From Humidesulfovibrio sp. (GTDB taxonomy: Bacteria > Desulfobacterota > Desulfovibrionia > Desulfovibrionales > Desulfovibrionaceae), in assembly GCF_031082295.1 (NCBI RefSeq), contig NZ_JAVHLD010000003.1:122277-186276 (forward strand): a DNA stretch of 64,000 bases. The letters run 5' to 3'. How positions within the stretch are numbered: the first letter of the stretch is position 1; each line of letters begins with the position of its first letter. The notes beneath the pieces were generated by a model, which had not been told where the DNA came from, did not search any database, and saw only the letters and a program-made list of their open reading frames with translations. The translations under genes and the position numbers were made by a program. Positions 53,528 to 61,339 of the stretch are shown here, piece after piece.

Positions 53528-54424
53528 CTACTTCGTGCCCTTGGCCATGTCCTCGTGGACCTTGGCCTCCATGGCGCGCAGGGCCTCGTCGCACATGGCC
53601 AGGGCCTTGGTCTTGCGGTCCAGCGTCAGCACCAGGGAGCGCACGTTGGTGTTCTCGCGCGAGAGGCGCACCACCTCGCCCGTAATCTTCTGAAAGTCGT
53701 TGTACGCCGCCAGCGCCTGCTCCGGCGCGCCCTTCTCGCCCAGGCGGTTGATCAGAAACGACAGCGACGCCCGCACCAGCCGGTCCGCCGCGGCCATGCG
53801 CGCCTCGATCTCGGTCATGCGCGCCTCGGTCTTCTCCATGATGTGCGGGGCTTGCAGGGCCTGCACGCGCAGGGCCTCGGCCAGGGCGCGCGCCGCCACG
53901 CGGCCCGTCTTGGGGTTGCCCCGCTGCCCTTCCAGGTACGGCGACAGCGCCTGCTCCATGCGGTCCAGCGCGGCGAAGGACTGGTCAAAGGACAGGGCCT
54001 GGGCCTTGAGGTTGGTGTTCTGCACCGCCAGGGCCAGCACTTCCTCGTTGACCTTGCGGAACTCGGTGAAGGCCTGCTCGAAGGCCTTGAGCTGCTCGGC
54101 ATCGGGCGAGGGCTCGACGGCCAAGGCCTTGCACTCGGCCAGGGCCGCCGCCACCTGCTCCACGGCAAGGCGCGAGCGCTTGGCGTATTCCGTGGAGGCC
54201 TCGTCCGTCTCGGCCAGCACGGCGGCCTTTTCGGCCTCGGCAACGGCGTAGAGGTTCACGCGCATGCTGCCCACCAGCCGGGCCTTCTGGACGTTGCGCC
54301 CGAATATCTCCTTGAACTTCGCGCCGCGAATGCCTGGCCAGGCCAGCGCCACCACGATGGCCACCGCGGCCAGCCCGACCGCTCCCCAAATGACAATGTT
54401 CTTCTTGCCCTCTCCCGAGCCCAT
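53528..54424 (-). CDS. Membrane-anchored four-helix sensor-like protein
   Basis: The 298-residue protein has one membrane helix near the N-terminus (~9-29, IVIWGAVGLAAVAIVVALAW) and a long periplasmic helical domain with heptad spacing (NVQKARLVGSMRVNLYAVAE, FRKVNEEVLALAVQNTN). It resembles the 4HB_MCP ligand-binding domain, but has no HAMP or signalling domain. It follows the NtrC-type regulator (44 bases apart) in the same direction and may be a sensor partner of that two-component system. GGGAGGAGGGCTC precedes the ATG. Confidence 0.65.
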   Translation of the reverse strand: MGSGEGKKNIVIWGAVGLAAVAIVVALAWPGIRGAKFKEIFGRNVQKARLVGSMRVNLYAVAEAEKAAVLAETDEASTEYAKRSRLAVEQVAAALAECKALAVEPSPDAEQLKAFEQAFTEFRKVNEEVLALAVQNTNLKAQALSFDQSFAALDRMEQALSPYLEGQRGNPKTGRVAARALAEALRVQALQAPHIMEKTEARMTEIEARMAAADRLVRASLSFLINRLGEKGAPEQALAAYNDFQKITGEVVRLSRENTNVRSLVLTLDRKTKALAMCDEALRAMEAKVHEDMAKGTK

Positions 54425-54467
54425 GAGCCCTCCTCCCTTCCCGTCGCCAGACAGGAGCGATTGCTCT

Positions 54468-55841
54468 CTACTTCGCAGAGATGTTGTACTTTTTGAGCTT
54501 GTACTGGAGCAGGCTCTTCGACACGTTCAAAAGCTCCGCCGCCTTGACCTGCACGAAGTCGGCCCGCACCAGCGCCCGGCGGATCACCGCGCCCTCGATC
54601 TTCTCCAGGGTGTCGGAGAGGTCGAGCTTGGTGGGCAGCAGGTCCACGGCGCTCTTGAACTGCGACTCCTCGTCCTTGATCTCCGGCGGAAGGTCCTCGG
54701 CGTCCACGGTGTCGCCCGTGCACATGACCACGCAGCGCTCGATGACGTTCTCCAGCTGGCGCACGTTGCCCGGCCACTCATAGGCCGAGAGGTAGTCCAT
54801 GGCCGACGGGGTGAAGCCCTTCAGCTCGCGGTTGTTCTCACGCGCGTAGCGGTCCAGGAAGTGGGCGGCCAGAAACGGGATGTCCTCGCGGCGCTCGCGC
54901 AGGGGGGGCAGCTCGATGCTGACCACGTTCAGGCGGTAGAACAGGTCCTCGCGGAAGCGCCCGTCGGCCACGGCCTTGGTCAGGTCGCGGTTGGTGGCGG
55001 CCACGATGCGGATGTCGACCTCCACGGCCTCGGTGCCGCCCACGCGCTCGAACTGGCGCTCCTGCAGCACGCGCAAAAGCTTCACCTGCATGTCGTGGGA
55101 CAGCTCGCCGATCTCGTCCAGGAACAGGGTGCCCTTGTCGGCCAGCTCGAAGCGCCCGCGCCTGCGCGAGACCGCGCCGGTGAAGCTGCCCTTCTCGTGG
55201 CCGAAGAGCTCGCTCTCCAGCACGCCGGTATTGAGCGCCATGCAGTTGACCGAGATGAACGGCCCGTCCTTGCGCGGGGACTCGTTGTGGATGGCCTTGG
55301 CGATGAGCTCCTTGCCGGTGCCGGACTCGCCCGTGACGAGCACGGTGCTGCGGCTGGGCGCGGCGCGGTGGACCATGTCCAGCACGTGGCGCATGCTCTT
55401 GTCGCGCGCCACGATGTTCTCCGGGCCGAAGCGCTCCTGGATCTGGCGGCGCAGGTGCCTGTTCTCCTGCTGGGCGCGGGCGAACTGCATGGCCTTGGAG
55501 ATGGAGAGCAGAAGCTCCTCGTTGCTGAACGGCTTGGTGATGTAGTCGAAGGCGCCGGTGCGCATGGCCTCCACCGCGGCCTCGATGCTGCCGAAGGCGG
55601 TCATGATGAGCACCGGGATGTAGGAGTAGTGCTTCTTGACGTGGTCGAGCACGTCCTTGCCCGTGAGCTTGGGCATCTTCATGTCCGTGACCACCACGTC
55701 CACCTCGGACTCTTCGAGGAAGGCCAGGCCCATCTCCGGGTCGGACAGGGTGGTGACCTTGTAGCCCGCGTCGGACAGGATGGCCTCAAGCACGAGCAGG
55801 TAGTTCAGCTCGTCATCTAAAATGAGAATGTTTCCAGACAT
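54468..55841 (-). CDS. Sigma-54-dependent response regulator (NtrC/AtoC type)
   Basis: The ATG at 55841 is preferred over one two codons upstream, because GGAG lies seven bases before it. It gives 457 residues. REC has Asp53 in [11 protein letters not shown]; the AAA+ domain has Walker [13 protein letters not shown], the GSFTGA loop in [17 protein letters not shown], and [11 protein letters not shown] as Walker B. A Fis-type helix-turn-helix ends the protein ([20 protein letters not shown]). It should activate sigma-54 promoters when phosphorylated by the kinase encoded just upstream. No -24/-12 promoter was recognised in the window. Confidence 0.93.
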   Translation of the reverse strand: MSGNILILDDELNYLLVLEAILSDAGYKVTTLSDPEMGLAFLEESEVDVVVTDMKMPKLTGKDVLDHVKKHYSYIPVLIMTAFGSIEAAVEAMRTGAFDYITKPFSNEELLLSISKAMQFARAQQENRHLRRQIQERFGPENIVARDKSMRHVLDMVHRAAPSRSTVLVTGESGTGKELIAKAIHNESPRKDGPFISVNCMALNTGVLESELFGHEKGSFTGAVSRRRGRFELADKGTLFLDEIGELSHDMQVKLLRVLQERQFERVGGTEAVEVDIRIVAATNRDLTKAVADGRFREDLFYRLNVVSIELPPLRERREDIPFLAAHFLDRYARENNRELKGFTPSAMDYLSAYEWPGNVRQLENVIERCVVMCTGDTVDAEDLPPEIKDEESQFKSAVDLLPTKLDLSDTLEKIEGAVIRRALVRADFVQVKAAELLNVSKSLLQYKLKKYNISAK

Positions 55842-55875
55842 ATGCATGCTCCATGAGGCTTTTGCAGTCGCCGGG

Positions 55876-57411
55876 CTACTGGCCCGGAGCGACGGGGGAG
55901 GCGGGGGGAGCTTCCGCCGGGACGGCCTTGCCCGCGTTGGCCAGGCGCAGCCAGAGGGAGACGATGGCGCCGCCCTCGGGATGGTTCTTCAGGCCCACAT
56001 GGCCGCCGTGACTCTCCACAATGCTGGTGACGATGGCCAGGCCCAGGCCCGTGCCGGTGTCCTTGGTGCTGTAGAAGGGGTCCTTCATCTTGTCCATGTT
56101 GTCCAGGTCGAAGCCCGGGCCGGAGTCGCGCACGCTGAGCTCCAGCCAGGGGGCGCCCTCTTCCGGCAGCCCTTCCTCGCCGGTCAGCTCGGCCTCGGGC
56201 ACGGCGCGCGCCAGCACCTCGATGGCCCCGCCCTCGGTCATGGCCTGCATGGCGTTGCCGAGCACGTTGTACACCGCCCGGTACAAGAGATCCTTGTCGC
56301 CCAGGACGCTGGTTCCGGGGGGGCAATGCCGCGCCAGGGCGATGCCCTTGGCCTCGCACTCGTTCTCAAGGAACACCGCCGCCTGCTCCAGAATGCGGCA
56401 CAGGTCCACCACGTCCATGCGCGGCTGGCGCGGGCGCGCGTAGTCGAGGAAGTCGTTGACCGTGCGCGAGAGGCGCCTGCTCTCGTCGTAGATGGCCTCG
56501 ATGATGCGCGTGTGCGGGTGGTTGTCGGCCTTGGCCTTCTTGAACACCAGCTCGGCGCTGCTTTGGATGATGCCCAGCGGGTTTCTGATCTCGTGCGCCA
56601 CGCCGGCCACCATGCGGCCCATGCCGGCGAGCTTCTCCTGCTGGTGCAGCTGGTGCAGCAGCTTCTCCTTCTCGGCCTGGCGCTCGGCGCTGATGCGGTC
56701 CACCCGGCGCAGGATGGTGACGATGAGCATGAACAGGACCAGGCTGGTCAGAAGCGAGGTCGAGTAGACCAGGCGCTCGAAGTTGACCACGGCCATGTAG
56801 TCGTCGGTGATGTCCTGGCTGAACTCCAGGATGCCCATGATGGGGTTCTTGACGCCGGGGCCGAAGCTGCGCTCCATGCGCAGGGGCGCGAACCCGCGCA
56901 GCACCACGCTGCCGGGTTTGAGCTGCAGCCGGAACAGGGCCGTGGCCCCGGAGATCTGGCTGAACAGCTCGAAGCTCGGCTCCTCCATGGTCAGCGCGCG
57001 CTTGACGCCCTCTCCGGCCAGGCCGGTGCGGTTCAGCAGGTTCGGGTCAGTGCAGTAGGTGATGCGCAGGTTCGGGTCGTAGATGCGCACCTCGCGCACG
57101 CGGAAGCTGTGGATGGTGCTGCGCACCACCTGGTCCAGCCGGGTGAACTGCTCCGGGTTGCGCAGGGAGATCTGCCCGTAGCCGATGATGGTGGGCAGGG
57201 TGAAGCGCGTGAAGATCTGGTGCGAGAGGTTCTCGGACAGGAGCAGCCCGAACTCCTTCTGCTTCTCCAGCAGCACGCGCTCGGCGTACTTGGACAGAAA
57301 CACCGCCAGGCCCAGGTTGCTCACCAGGATCAGGATCAGGAAGGTCCAGGTGAGGACCTTCACGAACTGCAAGGGCTTCTTGGCCGCCAGCAGGCTCTTG
57401 TAGATTCCCAA
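55876..57411 (-). CDS. NtrB/ZraS-type sensor histidine kinase
   Basis: The protein starts with TTG at 57411, four bases after the pgi stop, with GGGGG about nine bases upstream; no ATG occurs in the first 150 codons. It has 511 residues. Two membrane helices (~21-42 and ~220-240) enclose a periplasmic domain (ENLSHQIFTRFTLPTIIGY, RVREVRIYDPNLRITYCTDP). HisKA contains GRMVAGVAHEIRNPLGI and HATPase has AVYNVLGNAMQAM, DSGPGF and GTGLGLAIVTSIVESHGG. It is the partner of the adjacent sigma-54 activator. The signal is unknown. Confidence 0.92.
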   Translation of the reverse strand: MGIYKSLLAAKKPLQFVKVLTWTFLILILVSNLGLAVFLSKYAERVLLEKQKEFGLLLSENLSHQIFTRFTLPTIIGYGQISLRNPEQFTRLDQVVRSTIHSFRVREVRIYDPNLRITYCTDPNLLNRTGLAGEGVKRALTMEEPSFELFSQISGATALFRLQLKPGSVVLRGFAPLRMERSFGPGVKNPIMGILEFSQDITDDYMAVVNFERLVYSTSLLTSLVLFMLIVTILRRVDRISAERQAEKEKLLHQLHQQEKLAGMGRMVAGVAHEIRNPLGIIQSSAELVFKKAKADNHPHTRIIEAIYDESRRLSRTVNDFLDYARPRQPRMDVVDLCRILEQAAVFLENECEAKGIALARHCPPGTSVLGDKDLLYRAVYNVLGNAMQAMTEGGAIEVLARAVPEAELTGEEGLPEEGAPWLELSVRDSGPGFDLDNMDKMKDPFYSTKDTGTGLGLAIVTSIVESHGGHVGLKNHPEGGAIVSLWLRLANAGKAVPAEAPPASPVAPGQ

Positions 57412-57414
57412 CGG

Positions 57415-58779
57415 CTAAAACCCCCGCTCGTCGCGCCCGCCGGTGGTGAACGCCGCCAGCGCGGCCTTCTCCTCGGCCAGGCCGGAGGCCCCCAGCCGCG
57501 CCTTGGCCAGGCGCTTGCCCAGTTCCACGGCGGGCTGGTCAACGGGGTTGATGCCCATGAGCCAGCCGGTGAGCAGCGTGGCGGCGCCCAGGAGCGCCAT
57601 CATCTTGCCCGCGGCATGGGCGTCGTCCCTTCCCAGGCGCAGGCACACCAGCGGCACCTGGCTCTGGGTCAGCGCCATGCGCGTGCCCAAAGCCTCGGCG
57701 GGCAAGAGTTCGCCGAAGCGCTTGCCCTGCAGGTAGTCAAAGATCGCCGGCATGTCCTTGGGGAAAGGCAGCCCTTCCGGCCCCTCCGCCCTCTCGACGA
57801 ACAGGCAGGCCTTGTTGCGCGGGCCGTCCAGGAACATCTGGTTCACGCTGTGCTGGTCCGTGGCGCCCACGGCGGGAATGGGCTGGGAGCCCATGCCGTC
57901 CTTGCCCAGGCTCTCGGCCCAGAGCTGCGCGAACCAGTCGGCGAAGCTCGACCAGGCCGGGATGTAGAAGAAGGTGATGAGCTCCAGGCAGCCCGCGTCC
58001 ATGAGGGCCTTGCCCCACACCGCGAACTCGAAGGACGGGTGCGCGGCCAGCTTGGCCGCGTCGAGCTTCGGGTCGGCCAGGGGCGCGGCCACGGTCTGGA
58101 AGCCCTTGACCAGCCCGCGCCAGTCCATGCCGAGGAACGCGGCGGGCACCATGCCCACGGCGGAGATGGCCGAGTAGCGGCCACCCAGGTTGTCGGGCAC
58201 GGGCAGCGTGCGGATGCCGAAGGCGGTGGCCTCCTCGCGCAGGTAGCCCTTGTTCTCGTCGGTGTTGAGCAGCAGGTGGTTCTTCCAGTTTCCCGGCAGG
58301 GCCGCCTTGAGCCAGTCCTTCACCAGGAAGTACTGGCCGATGGTCTCGATGGTGTCGCCGGACTTGCTGACCACGTAGACCAGGGTCTTGTCCGCGGGCA
58401 GGCGCTCCAGGTGGGCCTCAAGCACGGCCGCGTCCACGTTGTCCATGATCCACAGCGACTTGCCCTTGTGGCCGGGCAGGTCCTGGCCGGGCGCGAAGGC
58501 CTTTTGCAGCGCACGCGCGCCCAGGGCCGAGCCGCCGATGCCCAGCAGCAGCATGTGCTCGAAGCGCTTCAGGAAGCCGCCCTCCAGCTCGGCCAGCTCC
58601 TTTTCCAGGGCGGCCATGAAGGGCGTGGCGAGAAAGGGCAGCTTGCCCGCGGCGATCTCCCCCGCGAGCTTCCCGGCCATCTCGCCCGCGCGGGCGCGCA
58701 GGTCCGCGGAGGCCGGGAGACGCTCCCACGAGGCGTTGGTCCAGTCCAGAATGTCCTGATGCGTCGAACCTGCGGTCAT
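57415..58779 (-). CDS. pgi: Glucose-6-phosphate isomerase
   Basis: The 454-residue enzyme has MLLLGIGGSALGARALQKAF, LVYVVSKSGDTIETIGQYFL (the phosphosugar-binding SKSG), GGRYSAISAVGMVPAAFLGM and a late AVGATDQHSVNQMFLDGPRN with the QHS region. It interconverts glucose- and fructose-6-phosphate, a branch point to UDP-sugars and GDP-mannose used in the glycan locus. AAAGGGGG precedes the ATG. The sensor kinase gene begins right after its stop, so the regulatory genes are probably in the pgi operon. Confidence 0.94.
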   Translation of the reverse strand: MTAGSTHQDILDWTNASWERLPASADLRARAGEMAGKLAGEIAAGKLPFLATPFMAALEKELAELEGGFLKRFEHMLLLGIGGSALGARALQKAFAPGQDLPGHKGKSLWIMDNVDAAVLEAHLERLPADKTLVYVVSKSGDTIETIGQYFLVKDWLKAALPGNWKNHLLLNTDENKGYLREEATAFGIRTLPVPDNLGGRYSAISAVGMVPAAFLGMDWRGLVKGFQTVAAPLADPKLDAAKLAAHPSFEFAVWGKALMDAGCLELITFFYIPAWSSFADWFAQLWAESLGKDGMGSQPIPAVGATDQHSVNQMFLDGPRNKACLFVERAEGPEGLPFPKDMPAIFDYLQGKRFGELLPAEALGTRMALTQSQVPLVCLRLGRDDAHAAGKMMALLGAATLLTGWLMGINPVDQPAVELGKRLAKARLGASGLAEEKAALAAFTTGGRDERGF

Positions 58780-58816
58780 GGAAGCCCCCTTTCAGGGTTG
58801 CGGTGAGAAAACCAGA

Positions 58817-59992
58817 TCACTTTCCTAGCAGGACCTTGCCCACCTTGGCCAGGGCGCGAGTGAGCACCTCGTCGGCCACGGCGTAGGAGAAGCGCACGCA
58901 GCGGTCGTCGCCGAAGGCGCTGCCCGGCACCAGCGCCACGCCCGCCTCCTCCAGGAACTTGGTGCACAGCGCGGCGGAGTCCGGCGTCTCCTCGGTGTAG
59001 TACTTGTCGATCACCGGAAAGAGATAGAACGCGCCGTCGGGCTTGGGGCAGGTGACGCCCGGCCAGGAGCGGATGATCTCAAGCGCGAGGTCTCGGCGGC
59101 GCAGGAAGGAGACCTTCATCTCGTCCACCAGGTCCCAGGGGCCGGTGAGCGCGGCGATGGCCGCCTTCTGCGTGATGCTGTTGATGTTCGACGTGCTCTG
59201 GCCCTGGATCTTGGAGCAGGCCTTGATGAGGTCGGCGTGTCCGAGCACCCAGCCCATGCGCCAGCCGGTCATGCAGAAGCTCTTGGACAGCGCGCCCACG
59301 ATGGCGACGTTCTCCGGGTGCTGCTGCCAGAGGCCGGAGAGCGTGCTGGGCTTGGCCGGGTCGTACACCAGGCGGTCGTAGACCTCGTCGGAAATGATGA
59401 AGATGCCCTTGGACTTGGCCCAGCGGGCGATCTCGTCCAGGGCGGCCTGCTCGTAGTGGCAGCCCGTGGGGTTCGAGGGCGTGTTCAGGATGAGCGCCGT
59501 GGTGCGCGGCGTGCAGGAGGCCTCCAGGTCGCGCACGCTGACCAGGAACCCGCTCTCCGGGGTGGTCGGCACGATGACCGGAACGCCGTCGGCCAGTTCC
59601 ACCATGGGCGGGTAGCTGACCCAGTACGGCGCGGGGATGAGCACCTCGTCGCCGGGATTGATGAGGGCCATGAGCAGGTTGTAGAGCACCTGCTTGCCGC
59701 CGGTGCTGGCCATGGTGTGCTCCGCCTTGGCCGAGACTCCGTAGAACTGGCCGTAATACCCGGCGATGGCCGTGCGCAGGTCGGGAATGCCCGGCACCGG
59801 GGTGTAGCGGGTGAAGCCGTCGTCGATGGCCTTCTTGGCGGCCTCGCACACGTGGGCCGGGGTGCCGAAATCCGGCTCGCCCACGGCGAGGCTGACGATC
59901 TCGCGGCCCTGGGCCTTGAGCTCCTGGGCCTTGGCGTTAACGGCCAGCGTGGCCGAGGGCTTGAGCTTCTTGAGTCTGTCGGAGATGCGCAT
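58817..59992 (-). CDS. aspC: Class I aspartate aminotransferase
   Basis: The ATG at 59992 gives 391 residues, the normal length for the AspB/AspC group of class I. The start is RISDRLKKLKPSATLAV. Other elements are VSLAVGEPDFGTPAHV, ILNTPSNPTGCHYEQAAL, FIISDEVYDRLVYDPAKP, the PLP-lysine region VAIVGALSKSFCMTGWRMGW and the C-terminal CVRFSYAV (substrate arginine). It transfers amino groups between aspartate and glutamate. A long upstream open frame (to 60256) is rejected, because residues before the Met are not family-like. Confidence 0.9.
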   Translation of the reverse strand: MRISDRLKKLKPSATLAVNAKAQELKAQGREIVSLAVGEPDFGTPAHVCEAAKKAIDDGFTRYTPVPGIPDLRTAIAGYYGQFYGVSAKAEHTMASTGGKQVLYNLLMALINPGDEVLIPAPYWVSYPPMVELADGVPVIVPTTPESGFLVSVRDLEASCTPRTTALILNTPSNPTGCHYEQAALDEIARWAKSKGIFIISDEVYDRLVYDPAKPSTLSGLWQQHPENVAIVGALSKSFCMTGWRMGWVLGHADLIKACSKIQGQSTSNINSITQKAAIAALTGPWDLVDEMKVSFLRRRDLALEIIRSWPGVTCPKPDGAFYLFPVIDKYYTEETPDSAALCTKFLEEAGVALVPGSAFGDDRCVRFSYAVADEVLTRALAKVGKVLLGK

Positions 59993-60063
59993 GGGGTTGC
60001 CGTCCGTTGTCTCTGGGTCGTTGTCCCTGGCCGTTGTCGCCGGCCGTATGGCGTACAAGAAGA

Positions 60064-60081
60064 AGGCGGGCCGCCCCGCCT
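60064..60081 (-). terminator. Hairpin with T-rich tail in the aspC leader
   Basis: On the minus strand AGGCGGG-GCGG-CCCGCCT forms a perfect 7-base-pair stem, followed by TCTTCTTGT. It lies about 75 bases before the aspC start, so it could be a transcription attenuator or just the terminator of an upstream transcript. A weak promoter (TTTACC, 17 bases, TACAAG) precedes it on that strand. Confidence 0.3.
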
Positions 60082-60180
60082 GGCTTCCTTGTAGAGCAAA
60101 TCCGCGCGCAGGTAAACGGGGGGAAGTTGCGTGCAAGGAACGGGGCACGATGAAGTGCGCGATAATATCAGGCAAAGACG

Positions 60181-60209
60181 TGGACAAAACCAAACAGGGT
60201 GGATATATT
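60181..60209 (+). promoter_or_regulatory. Sigma-70-type promoter of the YqjD/YqjE-like operon
   Basis: TGGACA (60181-60186) and TATATT (60204-60209) are separated by 17 bases, each a five-of-six match to the consensus. It is the best core promoter I can see in the window and lies about 70 bases upstream of the start at 60280. Confidence 0.6.
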
Positions 60210-60279
60210 GCATTCAAGTGTAAAAGCAGCGCCCATGCCTGGGCAAGTCTTTCCACATTATCGGACCAGGAGGCAGACC

Positions 60280-60588
60280 ATGAGTGACTCTTTGAGCAAC
60301 ACGGAACGGATGAGCGCCGAGCTGCATGAGATCATGCACCACGCCCAAGCCCTGCTGGAGGCCACCGGCGGCGAGATCGACGAGCAGGTGAAAAAGGCCC
60401 GCCAGGCGCTGTCGGAATCCATGGCCAATGCCAAGGACCGTTACGGCGAGTATGGCTACAAGCTGCTGGACAGCGTCAAGCACACCGCCAGCGAAACCGA
60501 CAAGATCGTCAAGGACAAGCCCTACCACGTCATCGGCGGCACGTTCATCGTGGGCCTGCTGCTTGGCTGGGTCCTGTCGAGGAAGTAG
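60280..60588 (+). CDS. DUF883/ElaB/YqjD-like ribosome-associated membrane protein
   Basis: The ATG at 60280 has AGGAGG six bases before it and gives 102 residues; a frame upstream is only open sequence. A charged helical N-terminal ~75 residues (EIDEQVKKARQALSESMANA) ends in a C-terminal membrane anchor with glycine spacing, YHVIGGTFIVGLLLGWVLSR. This is the YqjD/ElaB layout: tail-anchored proteins that bind stationary-phase ribosomes in E. coli. It is the first gene of a three-gene set like E. coli yqjD-yqjE-yqjK. Confidence 0.82.
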   Translation: MSDSLSNTERMSAELHEIMHHAQALLEATGGEIDEQVKKARQALSESMANAKDRYGEYGYKLLDSVKHTASETDKIVKDKPYHVIGGTFIVGLLLGWVLSRK

Positions 60589-60589
60589 C

Positions 60590-60964
60590 ATGCCCCGCGT
60601 CGCAACCGCGCTCAAAGAACTCGCCGCCTCGGCCTCCCGCCTGGGCGGACTGGCCACGGAAACCCTGGGGGACCGCCTGGAGCTTCTGGCGCTTGAACTG
60701 CGCGAGGACAGGGTGCGCATCCTCCAGTTGCTGCTCCTGGCCTTGGCGGGGGCGACGCTGGTGCTCTGCGGGCTGGTGCTGCTGGCGGCGGCGGGCATCC
60801 TCGCCCTGCCCCCGGAGTGGCGCGTGGCGGGGCTGGTGGTGGCTGCCGCAGCAGCCCTGGCCATGGGCCTGGGGGCGCTCTGCGCCCTCAAGCGCCGCCT
60901 GAAAGGCCCGGGACTGTTCGCCCAAAGCGTGGCCGAACTGAAAAAGGACAAGGCATGTTTCTAG
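60590..60964 (+). CDS. YqjE-like phage-holin-family membrane protein
   Basis: The ATG is one base after the previous stop. The 124-residue protein has an amphipathic start (LKELAASASRLGGLATETLG) and two membrane helices (~45-66 and ~75-97), rich in leucine and alanine. This fits the Phage_holin_3_6 (YqjE) family, small inner-membrane proteins found beside YqjD. Its 3' end overlaps the next gene by ten bases. Confidence 0.78.
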   Translation: MPRVATALKELAASASRLGGLATETLGDRLELLALELREDRVRILQLLLLALAGATLVLCGLVLLAAAGILALPPEWRVAGLVVAAAAALAMGLGALCALKRRLKGPGLFAQSVAELKKDKACF

Positions 60965-61173
60965 ACAGCGAATTGAGCCAGATCCAGGCGGACAAAGCCC
61001 GCCTCGTGGCCCGCTGCGACCTCAGGCGCCAGTTGGTCCTGCTGGAGGCGCACACGGCCTGGGCCAGCTTCCGGCGCAAGCTCACCATGGCCAGCCTGGG
61101 CCTTGGCCTGGGCATCCAGGCGTCGGAGCTGATTCTCAGCTACTTGAACCGGCGCAGGGCCAAAGGCTCCTGA
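60955..61173 (+). CDS. Small YqjK-like protein
   Basis: The 72-residue product starts MFLDSELSQIQADKARLVAR and is basic and helical, with one weak hydrophobic stretch (MASLGLGLGIQASELILSYL). It occupies the place of YqjK after yqjD and yqjE, but similarity is only positional and general. AAGG before the ATG and the overlap with the upstream gene indicate translational coupling. Confidence 0.6.
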   Translation: MFLDSELSQIQADKARLVARCDLRRQLVLLEAHTAWASFRRKLTMASLGLGLGIQASELILSYLNRRRAKGS

Positions 61174-61281
61174 TCTTCTGACGGCCGCCCTTGCGGTGGC
61201 CAAGGCACCCCCCCCTACAAGTCGCGGCCGCAACCCGGCGGCGAGTTCGAACTGGTTCTCAGAATCTAGCCAGTAACTATT

Positions 61282-61324
61282 CGCATTTTTGTGGACAACG
61301 ACTCCGTCCTCTGTCAAAAATGCG
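61282..61324 (+). promoter_or_regulatory. Inverted repeat ahead of the diguanylate cyclase
   Basis: CGCATTTTTG (61282-61291) is perfectly inverted as CAAAAATGCG (61315-61324), with a 23-base loop, ending 15 bases before the ATG at 61340. It could be an operator or an mRNA stem-loop next to the ribosome site. The rest of the 166-base gap holds a GGCC-rich hairpin near 61184-61202 without a T run. Confidence 0.45.
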
Positions 61325-61339
61325 CGCTCGGGGTACCTC

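Noticed and set aside
55822..58806. A 994-codon plus-strand frame opposite the kinase and pgi genes
   Set aside because: It is a GC-driven shadow of two genes with clear catalytic motifs.
61215..61275. A tRNA-like 3' half (GAGTTCGAACT, then a CCA)
   Set aside because: The bases flanking the TTCGAAC loop do not pair into a T stem, and no acceptor, D or anticodon arm is present.
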